A DNA stretch of 6,846 nt from JAYPUG01 sp038117265. Lineage in GTDB: Bacteria; Pseudomonadota; Alphaproteobacteria; UBA6615. How positions within the stretch are numbered: position 1 is the stretch's first letter; each line of letters opens with the position of its first letter. The stretch spans positions 1 through 6,846 of the forward strand of contig JAYOFO010000106.1 of NCBI GenBank assembly GCA_038117265.1. Reading direction: 5' to 3'. Both the position numbers and the translations under genes were made by a program. Shown one piece after another: positions 1-6,846 of this stretch. A model generated the notes under the pieces. It searched no databases and was not told the DNA's origin. It worked only from the letters and a program-made list of their open reading frames with translations.

Positions 1-1154
1 GCGCGGGTCGGCGCGGCCCCGTCCGCGCCCGCGAGCCGCCCGGCCACGTCGGCGGTCAGGGCGGCGAGCAGCTCGGCGATGCCGGCGCCGGTCTTCGCCG
101 AGACCGGGATCGGCGGCGTCGGGCCGATGTCGAAGGCGGCCGGCAGCGGCCCATCAATCAGGTCAACCTTGTTGACGATGATCCGCGCGGTCTCGTCGAC
201 CAGGCCGCGCACCCGCGCGGGCACTTCGGGGTCGGTGGCATCGAGTACGATCAGGCGGATTCCCGAGGTCTCGGCGCGGGCCTCGGCACGGCGTACCCCT
301 TCGCCCTCGATCGCGTCCGCCGCCTCGCGCAACCCCGCCGTGTCGGACAAGACCACGGCGAAGCCGCCCAGATCCATGCGCACCTCGATCACGTCGCGGG
401 TGGTGCCTGCCTGGTCGGTGACGATGGCCACGTCGCGTCTCGATAACGAATTGATAATACTTGATTTACCGACGTTCGGGGCGCCCAGGATGGCGACTGG
501 GAAGCCGTCGCGAATGAGTTCTCCCTGCTGACCTGATTCAGCATGTTCGCGGATTTCGTCTCTTATACACAATATGTTGTGGTTGAGCTTGGCCTTCAGA
601 TCGTCGGGCAATTCCTCGTCGGAGAAGTCGATCCCGGCCTCCGCCCAGCCCATCGCGTCGATCAGCCGGGACCGCCAGCCCTCGTACAGGTCGGCCAATG
701 CCCCGTCATGCTGGCGCAGGGCCTGCCGGCGCTGCGCGTCGGTCCGCGCGGCGACCAGGTCGGCGAGGCCCTCGGCGGCGGTAAGGTCGAGCCGGCCGGC
801 CCCGAAGGCGCGCCGGGTGAACTCCCCCGGCTCCGCCAGCCGCGCCCGCCCCGATCGGGCGATCGCGGCGAACAGCGCGTCGAGCACCGCCGGCCCGCCA
901 TGCACGTGCAGCTCGGCTACGTCCTCGCCGGTGAAGCTGTTGGGCGCGGGAAAGCGCAGCACCAGCGCCCGGTCGATGGCCTCGCCGCCCGCATCGCGCA
1001 AGGCGCGCAACGAGGCGCGGCGCGGCGCGGGCAGCGGATTGATGCCGAGCGCCGCGAGCACCGCGTCGGCGTCGGGGCCCGACAGGCGCACCACGGCGAC
1101 ACCGGCGGCCCCGGCGCCGCTCGCCAGCGCATAGATGGTCCGGTTGCGCGACAC
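1..1154 (-). CDS. mnmE: MnmE (TrmE), tRNA wobble-uridine modification GTPase, C-terminus cut by window edge
   Basis: Seen: 384 residues are visible on the minus strand, running off the left edge without a stop. The N-terminal tetrahydrofolate-binding domain carries the SFTGED motif (residues 73-78) followed by HVHGG. A helical segment follows, then the embedded G domain: G1 GAPNVGKSS (224-232), G2 TTRD (251-254), G3 DTAGL (271-275), G4 NKVD (328-331) and G5 SAK (352-354). Known for the family: with MnmG it installs the 5-carboxymethylaminomethyl-type group on U34 of certain tRNAs, in the cytoplasm, using GTP and a folate one-carbon unit. MnmE is usually about 450 residues, so roughly 60-70 are missing, including the C-terminal cysteine motif. 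The start is taken as GTG at 1154, giving MSRNRTIYALASG, the usual MnmE N-terminus; no in-frame ATG lies nearby and no strong Shine-Dalgarno is seen. It starts 13 bases after the upstream small gene, so the two are probably co-transcribed. Odd: a low-GC, rare-codon patch spans about residues 186-240. Confidence 0.97.
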   Translation of the reverse strand, partial: MSRNRTIYALASGAGAAGVAVVRLSGPDADAVLAALGINPLPAPRRASLRALRDAGGEAIDRALVLRFPAPNSFTGEDVAELHVHGGPAVLDALFAAIARSGRARLAEPGEFTRRAFGAGRLDLTAAEGLADLVAARTDAQRRQALRQHDGALADLYEGWRSRLIDAMGWAEAGIDFSDEELPDDLKAKLNHNILCIRDEIREHAESGQQGELIRDGFPVAILGAPNVGKSSIINSLSRRDVAIVTDQAGTTRDVIEVRMDLGGFAVVLSDTAGLREAADAIEGEGVRRAEARAETSGIRLIVLDATDPEVPARVRGLVDETARIIVNKVDLIDGPLPAAFDIGPTPPIPVSAKTGAGIAELLAALTADVAGRLAGADGAAPTR

Positions 1155-1167
1155 GTGTTCCGGCGCG

Positions 1168-1503
1168 CTACTTCTTCGCCCTGCCGGCGGGCTTGCCCCC
1201 CGCCGGTCCGCCGCCCTGTCCGCCCCCCTGTCCACCCATGGCCGACCAGAACGCGTTCTGGAACTGCTCCCACGCCTCGCCCCCGCCCGGCATCGCGCCC
1301 GGCATTCCACCGGGCATGCCGCCGGGGGCCGCGCCGGGCATCCAGGCCTTGAACAGGGCTTGCGGGTCCATCGCCTTGATCGCGTCGAGCGCCTGCGCCT
1401 GCCACGCCTCGACCACGGCCTGCTGGGCCGCGGCGACGTCGGGCAGGCCCATGAACCGGCGTGCCTCGTCGGGGGTGCAGTCAATGTCGATGGTGACTTT
1501 CAT
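1168..1503 (-). CDS. DUF6489-like small protein with Gly/Met/Pro-rich middle
   Basis: A 111-residue protein of unknown function. Seen: it starts MKVTIDIDCTPDEARRFMGLP, followed by a helical stretch rich in Ala and Gln (about residues 25-50). A low-complexity segment with repeated P-G-G-M/P-G-A-M units comes next (about 56-74), then an aromatic helix (WEQFQNAFWSAMGG), and a Gly-rich tail ending in a basic RAKK. No signal peptide or membrane segment is visible. The ATG at 1503 is preferred over longer starts because GGAGGGA lies 7 bases upstream and the conserved-looking sequence begins there. From memory, the N-terminus matches the alphaproteobacterial DUF6489 family, which has no assigned role; the amphipathic helices are loosely reminiscent of phasins, but this is only an impression. 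It heads a probable operon with mnmE, 13 bases downstream. Confidence 0.85.
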   Translation of the reverse strand: MKVTIDIDCTPDEARRFMGLPDVAAAQQAVVEAWQAQALDAIKAMDPQALFKAWMPGAAPGGMPGGMPGAMPGGGEAWEQFQNAFWSAMGGQGGGQGGGPAGGKPAGRAKK

Positions 1504-1510
1504 GGGAATG

Positions 1511-1517
1511 TCCCTCC
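1511..1517 (-). promoter_or_regulatory. Ribosome binding site of the DUF6489-like gene
   Basis: On the minus strand the bases read GGAGGGA, a near-perfect anti-16S match, 7 bases before the ATG at 1503. This fixes the start of the small protein and excludes the longer in-frame reading that would begin at 1575. Confidence 0.75.
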
Positions 1518-1523
1518 GCTGGG

Positions 1524-1553
1524 TTGTCCGCACGCGTTCGGGGCCGACATACT
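1524..1553 (+). promoter_or_regulatory. Candidate sigma-70-type promoter for the rightward three-gene block
   Basis: In the 80-base divergent spacer, TTGTCC (1524-1529) and CATACT (1548-1553) are separated by 18 bases. Each matches four of six bases of the consensus -35 and -10 boxes. Transcription would begin near 1560, giving a leader of about 24 bases before the ATG at 1584. No equally good pair was found for the leftward gene. The call rests on visual matching only, in a GC-rich genome where such boxes are weakly conserved. Confidence 0.35.
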
Positions 1554-1583
1554 GTGCGCCCTTCAAGATCGCCACGAGATCCC

Positions 1584-3607
<2,024 letters not shown>

Positions 3608-3611
<4 letters not shown>

Positions 3612-4114
3612 GTTCCGACTGCGTGGTCGCCTCGCCCGTCGGCCGGCTGCGCCTGGTCGCGCGCGACGGCGCGCTCGCCGCGCTGGAATGGACCGACGCC
3701 GATCTCTCGCCGCCGACCACGCCGCTGCTCCGTCGCGCGGCCGAGAAACTCGAGCGCTACTTCGCCGGCACGCTCAAGGTTTTCGACCTGCCGCTGGCGC
3801 CCGAAGGCACCGACCACCAGAAGCGCGTCTGGGCGGCGATGTGCAACATCCCCTACGGCGCGACCGGCACCTATGGCGCGCTGGCGCGCGAGGCGAAATC
3901 CTCGGCGCGCGCCGTCGGCACGGCGTGCAGCCGCAACCCGATCCCTATCGTCGTGCCGTGCCACCGGGTGGTCGCGGCGGGCGGGCGCATCGGCGGGTAC
4001 TCGGGGCGCGGCGGCCTCGACACCAAGCGCGTGCTGCTCGCGCTCGAAGGGGTGGCGCCGGCGGGCGACCTGTTCGAATCCGACCGGCTTGAAGGGCTGC
4101 GGGCCGCCCGATAG
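3608..4114 (+). CDS. ogt: Methylated-DNA--[protein]-cysteine S-methyltransferase (Ogt/MGMT type)
   Basis: A 168-residue single-turnover DNA repair protein that removes O6-alkyl groups from guanine (and O4-alkyl from thymine) onto its own cysteine. Seen: a short N-terminal domain (about 1-65), then the DNA-binding and active-site domain. IPYGATGTYGALA (81-93) is the helix-turn-helix region, RAVGTACSRNP (101-111) carries the likely arginine finger (Arg109), and PCHRVV (117-122) holds the acceptor Cys118. The GGYSGRGG..TK segment (129-140) corresponds to the usual GGYSGG/GGFSxxGG loop. All key residues are present and there is no Ada-type regulatory domain, so it is expected to be a stand-alone, probably constitutive enzyme. 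The ATG at 3608 overlaps the preceding TGA as ATGA, which points to translational coupling with the thioredoxin-domain gene. The symbol ogt reflects domain layout; orthology to E. coli ogt was not tested. Confidence 0.95.
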
Positions 4115-4158
4115 GCTCGCCGGCAAGAACCGAAAACACGGCCCCAGTCACGGGGGCA

Positions 4159-4168
4159 GGGGAGAAAG
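4159..4168 (+). promoter_or_regulatory. Ribosome binding site of the quinone oxidoreductase gene
   Basis: GGGGAGAAAG lies in the 58-base spacer after the repair gene; its GGAG core is 8 bases before the ATG at 4173. It fixes that ATG as the start although the same frame stays open far upstream into the repair gene. A short 5-bp inverted repeat (GCCCC 4141-4145 / GGGGC 4153-4157) lies just before it. Confidence 0.75.
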
Positions 4169-4172
4169 ACAC

Positions 4173-5147
4173 ATGGTCCACGCAATCCGTTTCTACGAGC
4201 CCGGCGGGCCCGAGGTCATGAAATGGGAAGAGGTCGCGGTCGGCGATCCCGGCCCCGGCGAGATCCGGGTGAAGCAGACGGCGGCGGGCCTCAACTTCAT
4301 CGACATCTACCTGCGCACCGGCGCGCGCCCCCTGCCGATGCCAAGCGGGCTCGGCCTCGAGGGCGCGGGCGAGATCGTCGCGGTGGGCGACGGCGTGACC
4401 GACCTCACGGTGGGCGACCGGATCGGCTATGCCGACATGCCGGTCGGCGCCTACGCCGAGGAACGGGTGATGCCGGCGAAGAACGCCGTGAAACTTCCCG
4501 ACGCGATCTCCGACGAGCAGGCCGCGGCGATGATGCTCAAGGGCATGACCGTACAGTTCCTCATCAAGTCCTGCTTCCCCGTGCAGCGCGGCCAGACCGT
4601 GCTGTGGCACGCGGCTGCCGGCGGCGTCGGCCTGATCGCCTGCCAGTGGCTCAACCATCTGGGCGTGACGGTCATCGGCACGGTGGGCAACGACGAGAAG
4701 GCGGAACTCGCCCGGGCGCATGGCTGCCACCACACGATCAACTACCGCGAGGAAGACTTCGTCGCCCGGGTGAAGGAGATTACAGACGGCGCCGGCGTGC
4801 CCGTGGCCTACGACGCGACGGGCAAGGACACGCTGCGCGGCTCGATGGAGTGCCTGCAGCGGCGCGGCTACTGCATCACCTTCGGCAACGCCTCGGGCGC
4901 GCCCGACCCGGTCTCGCCGATGGAGCTGTCGGCCCACGGCTCGATCTTCCTGGCCCGGCCGATGCTGTTCGACTACACCGCCACGCGCCAGGAGCTGATC
5001 GACTGCGCGGGCGACCTGTTCGACGTGGTCGGATCGGGTGCGGTGAAGATCGAGATCAACCAGCGCTACCCGCTGGCCGACACGGTGCAGGCCCACAGGG
5101 ACCTGGCCGACCGCAAGACGACCGGCTCGACGATCCTGATGGCGTAG
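4173..5147 (+). CDS. qorA: NADPH:quinone oxidoreductase, QorA/zeta-crystallin type (zinc-free MDR)
   Basis: A 324-residue medium-chain dehydrogenase/reductase, close to the 327 residues of E. coli QorA. Seen: the GroES-like N-terminal domain contains NFIDIYLRTG (41-50) and GLEGAGEIVAVGDGV (61-75). The Rossmann domain has the nucleotide-binding AAAGGVGLIACQWL at 147-160, followed by VIGTVG, INYREEDFV (189-197), CLQRRG (227-232) and FGNASGA (237-243). Zinc-binding cysteines of alcohol dehydrogenases are absent, as expected for quinone reductases. Family knowledge: such enzymes reduce quinones or other alpha,beta-unsaturated carbonyls with NADPH in the cytosol, and the true substrate is often unknown. 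The ATG is supported by a good ribosome site. It is the last gene of the rightward block and is followed at once by a terminator-like hairpin, facing the convergent hydrolase gene 31 bases away. Confidence 0.95.
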   Translation: MVHAIRFYEPGGPEVMKWEEVAVGDPGPGEIRVKQTAAGLNFIDIYLRTGARPLPMPSGLGLEGAGEIVAVGDGVTDLTVGDRIGYADMPVGAYAEERVMPAKNAVKLPDAISDEQAAAMMLKGMTVQFLIKSCFPVQRGQTVLWHAAAGGVGLIACQWLNHLGVTVIGTVGNDEKAELARAHGCHHTINYREEDFVARVKEITDGAGVPVAYDATGKDTLRGSMECLQRRGYCITFGNASGAPDPVSPMELSAHGSIFLARPMLFDYTATRQELIDCAGDLFDVVGSGAVKIEINQRYPLADTVQAHRDLADRKTTGSTILMA

Positions 5148-5155
5148 GGCGAGTC

Positions 5156-5179
5156 AGGTCGGCGCTTCGGCGTCGACCT
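5156..5179. terminator. UUCG-loop hairpin between convergent genes, probable terminator
   Basis: Bases 5156-5165 pair with 5170-5179 in a 10-bp stem (one G-U wobble in RNA at 5162/5173) closed by a TTCG tetraloop at 5166-5169 with C-G closure, the extra-stable cUUCGg form on the plus strand. It occupies most of the 31-base gap between the qorA stop and the hydrolase stop and overlaps the latter by one base. Neither side has a clear T-tract, so it may act as a weak intrinsic terminator, a 3'-end stabiliser, or both, for the rightward transcript and possibly the leftward one. Confidence 0.65.
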
Positions 5180-6015
5180 TACCCCTCCACCAAGGTCCGC
5201 TTCAGCCAGCCGGAAACGCGCCGGGTGATCTCGTCCTCTCTGCCCTTGTAGTAGTGGTCGCAGTCGGGAACGATCTCGACGTCGCACGGACCCGCGCTCG
5301 CCGCCGCAAAGGCCTCGGCCGGATAGGCCTCGCGCAGCTCCTGGTCGCCGCGGATGTAGAGCGTCGGGCAGGTAACGCGCGGCGCGGTGGCCACCGTGTC
5401 GGGCATGGTCGTCAGCCGGTCGATGTAGCTGTTGGCCGTGATCACGTACCACCAGCCCGGCATCATCATCAGATCGTCGCCGCGTCCCTCGGCGATCATC
5501 GCCTCGGCCTGCGCCCGCAGCTCCTCGATCCGGTTCCCGCCGAACAGGCCGGTGGTCGGCGCCAGCCGCTTCTGGTGGTGGCCGCCGGCATGGGCCGACA
5601 GCAGCACCATCGCCGGCGTCTCGGGATGGTTGGCGGCGTGCTGCACGGCGAGGAAGCCGCCGTTGGAATGGCCGATCAGGACCGGCGTGTCGAAGCCGTG
5701 GGTGTAGGCCACCCACTTCGCCGCGAATTCGTTGTCGGCGATCGCCTCGCCCGTCGTCTGGAAGGCCGCGCCCTCGACCGCCCGGCTGTCGCGGTTCGAC
5801 AAGATGTCGTGGCCGCGCCGGTTGAAGGCGAGGCAGGCGAATCCGAGCGCAGTCAGCGCCGGCGGCAGGAAGCGCGGCGCGCCGACATAGAAGTTCATGG
5901 TGTTGCCGTGGAACAGCAGCACCGCGCCGGCGGCAGCGCCGCCGTCGGGTTCGTACCAGGCACCGTCCAGCGGCTGTTCGGTATCGGTCGCGATGGTGAC
6001 GAGTTCGGTTTTCAT
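5179..6015 (-). CDS. Alpha/beta hydrolase, substrate unknown
   Basis: A 278-residue single-domain hydrolase. Seen: FHGNTMNF (35-42) supplies the oxyanion-hole strand-loop, RRGHD (66-70) follows, the nucleophile elbow is GHSNGG (115-120) with Ser117, the likely acid is Asp224 in IRGDQE (221-226), and the likely catalytic base is His254 in PDCDHYY (250-256). Between the nucleophile and the acid lies a cap-like insert (about 145-210) with a Met- and Trp-rich stretch (LMMMPGWWY). No signal peptide is present, so it is probably cytosolic. The fold predicts ester, lactone or related bond hydrolysis; nothing here identifies a substrate. The ATG at 6015 is chosen over an in-frame GTG at 6024 because AAGGTG lies 6 bases before the ATG, overlapping that GTG. 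It reads in the same direction as rho but is separated from it by a hairpin and a repeat-bearing leader, so it is probably transcribed on its own. Confidence 0.9.
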   Translation of the reverse strand: MKTELVTIATDTEQPLDGAWYEPDGGAAAGAVLLFHGNTMNFYVGAPRFLPPALTALGFACLAFNRRGHDILSNRDSRAVEGAAFQTTGEAIADNEFAAKWVAYTHGFDTPVLIGHSNGGFLAVQHAANHPETPAMVLLSAHAGGHHQKRLAPTTGLFGGNRIEELRAQAEAMIAEGRGDDLMMMPGWWYVITANSYIDRLTTMPDTVATAPRVTCPTLYIRGDQELREAYPAEAFAAASAGPCDVEIVPDCDHYYKGREDEITRRVSGWLKRTLVEG

Positions 6016-6025
6016 GGGACGCACC

Positions 6026-6073
6026 TTGGGCAGGATTCGGGTCGATGTTTTGGGGCAGGATTTGGGGCAGGGA
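6026..6073 (-). repeat. Three short direct repeats in the leader of the hydrolase gene
   Basis: On the plus strand TTGGG(G)CAGGA occurs at 6026-6035 (one G shorter), 6050-6060 and, with one extra G, 6062-6073. The CAGG cores begin at 6031, 6056 and 6068, spacings of 25 and 12 bases. Read toward the hydrolase this is TCCTGCCCCAA-like. The array sits between the rho terminator and the hydrolase ATG at 6015, where an operator or activator site could lie, though simple slippage duplication is equally possible. I could not pick out a convincing promoter here. Confidence 0.5.
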
Positions 6074-6101
6074 GTTGGGACGCCTTCCCCCCGAAACGAC
6101 G

Positions 6102-6126
6102 AAGGGCGGGTCCGAGACCCGCCCTT
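6102..6126 (-). terminator. Hairpin terminator downstream of rho
   Basis: AAGGGCGGGT at 6102-6111 pairs perfectly with ACCCGCCCTT at 6117-6126; a further C-G pair (6112/6116) leaves a three-base loop. It lies 25 bases past the rho stop codon in the direction of rho transcription. After the stem the minus strand reads CGTCGTTTCG, so the T-tract is poor. Its position and strength make it a likely end for the rho transcript and an insulator of the hydrolase gene. Confidence 0.8.
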
Positions 6127-6151
6127 TCCATGTTCCGGATGACCGCGGGGG

Positions 6152-6846
6152 TCACTGGTTCATCGTGTCGTAGAAATCGTTGTTGTTCTTGGTGTTCTTC
6201 ATCTTGCCGAGCAGGAACTCCATCCCGTCGACGACGCCCATCGGGTTGAGGATGCGGCGCAGCACCCACATCTTCGACAGCGCGTCCTTGTCGACCAGCA
6301 GCTCTTCCTTGCGGGTGCCCGACTTGGTGATGTCGATCGAGGGCCACACGCGCTTGTCCGACAGCTTGCGGTCGAGCACGATTTCCGAGTTACCGGTGCC
6401 CTTGAACTCCTCGAAGATGACCTCGTCCATGCGGCTGCCGGTCTCGATCAGCGCGGTCGAGATGATGGTCAGCGAGCCGCCCTCCTCGATGTTGCGGGCC
6501 GCGCCGAAGAAGCGCTTGGGGCGCTGCAGGGCGTTGGCGTCGACGCCGCCCGTCAGCACCTTGCCCGAGGACGGGACCACGGTGTTGTAGGCTCGCGCCA
6601 GGCGCGTGATCGAGTCCAGCAGGATCACCACGTCGCGCTTGTGCTCGACCAGGCGCTTGGCCTTGGCGATCACCATCTCGGCGACCTGGACGTGGCGCGA
6701 GGCCGGCTCGTCGAAGGTCGAGGAGATCACCTCGCCGCGCACGGTGCGCTGCATGTCGGTGACTTCCTCGGGCCGCTCGTCGATCAGCAGCACGATCAGA
6801 TAGACCTCGGGGTGGTTCGCCATGATCGCCTTGGCGACGTTCTGCA
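6152..6846 (-). CDS. rho: Transcription termination factor Rho, C-terminal part (5' end outside window)
   Basis: 230 codons plus the stop are visible; the gene continues past the right edge, and the ATG at 6823 is an internal methionine. Rho is the hexameric RNA-dependent ATPase/helicase that ends many transcripts. Seen in order: LLIDERPEEVTDMQR, STFDEPASRHVQVAEM, the Walker B strand VVILLDSIT, the RNA-binding loop SGKVLTGGVDANAL with RPKRFFGAARN, EEFKGTGNSE, and SGTRKEELL, which carries the arginine that matches the E. coli Arg366 finger. The protein ends DFYDTMNQ. By comparison with the 419-residue E. coli protein, the visible part starts just after the Walker A loop; the N-terminal cold-shock-like RNA-binding domain and Walker A are off-window. 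Every motif that should be present is intact. The gene ends in a strong hairpin. Confidence 0.98.
   Translation of the reverse strand, partial: QNVAKAIMANHPEVYLIVLLIDERPEEVTDMQRTVRGEVISSTFDEPASRHVQVAEMVIAKAKRLVEHKRDVVILLDSITRLARAYNTVVPSSGKVLTGGVDANALQRPKRFFGAARNIEEGGSLTIISTALIETGSRMDEVIFEEFKGTGNSEIVLDRKLSDKRVWPSIDITKSGTRKEELLVDKDALSKMWVLRRILNPMGVVDGMEFLLGKMKNTKNNNDFYDTMNQ

Noticed and set aside
568..581. CACAA-N4-TTGTG inverted repeat in the low-GC patch, as a possible operator
   Set aside because: Arms of only 5 bp inside a coding region with no nearby promoter; expected by chance in an AT-rich stretch.
1184..1206. 8-bp inverted repeat (CCGGCGGG / CCCGCCGG) near the 3' end of the small gene, upstream of mnmE
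   Set aside because: It lies in the Gly/Pro-coding tail, where such GC-rich complementarity arises from codon repetition; there is no T-tract or alternative pairing to support an attenuator.
79..1352. Long open frames on the plus strand opposite mnmE and the small gene
   Set aside because: Their translations are Arg/Ala/Pro-rich without recognisable motifs, while the opposite strand carries an unbroken MnmE with all G motifs. They are GC-driven antisense shadows.
4141..4157. GCCCC/GGGGC hairpin between ogt and qorA
   Set aside because: Only 5 bp with a 7-base loop and no T-tract, directly before a ribosome site; too weak to call a terminator or riboswitch.
3945..5096. 383-codon minus-strand frame across ogt and qorA
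   Set aside because: It spans two real plus-strand genes and their spacer, and its translation has no recognisable domain.

Overview
The window comes from a high-GC bacterial chromosome, roughly 70 percent GC by eye with strong G/C at third codon positions. It is most likely an alphaproteobacterium, perhaps Rhodospirillales-like. The lineage call rests on two things: rho and mnmE lie close together on one strand, an arrangement common in alphaproteobacteria, and a small DUF6489-like protein (a family I associate with this class) sits directly upstream of mnmE. Species cannot be named from this sequence.

Layout from left to right. (1) Minus strand, 1-1503: a two-gene unit in which a DUF6489-like small protein (1503 down to 1168) is followed after 13 bases by mnmE (1154 down past the left edge). 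mnmE encodes the GTPase of tRNA wobble-uridine modification, and its C-terminal end lies outside the window. (2) An 80-base divergent spacer (1504-1583) with one plausible promoter reading right. (3) Plus strand, 1584-5147: a 675-residue thioredoxin-fold/DUF255 protein (YyaL/SPATA20 type); an Ogt/MGMT-type DNA alkyl repair protein whose ATG overlaps the preceding stop codon (ATGA); and, after 58 bases, a QorA-type NADPH:quinone reductase. (4) A 10-bp hairpin with a cUUCGg loop between convergent genes. (5) Minus strand: an alpha/beta hydrolase (6015 down to 5179), a leader with three short direct repeats, a strong terminator hairpin, and the C-terminal half of rho (6846 down to 6152).

The outer genes are core information-processing genes: transcription termination and tRNA modification. 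The block between them looks like a set of stress or maintenance functions (alkyl-DNA repair, quinone/aldehyde reduction, thioredoxin-like protein, hydrolase) lodged in a normally tight rho-mnmE neighbourhood. I see no mobile element, integrase, CRISPR array, tRNA or rRNA.

No new biological system is evident. The oddest signal is inside mnmE. Two pulses at about 437-475 and 511-600, covering the helical-to-G-domain junction and the P-loop, drop to about 38 percent GC with many rare codons while the protein stays in frame and family-like. A 14-base identity to the hyperactive Tn5 mosaic end lies within that patch, so both biological and technical explanations need checking.
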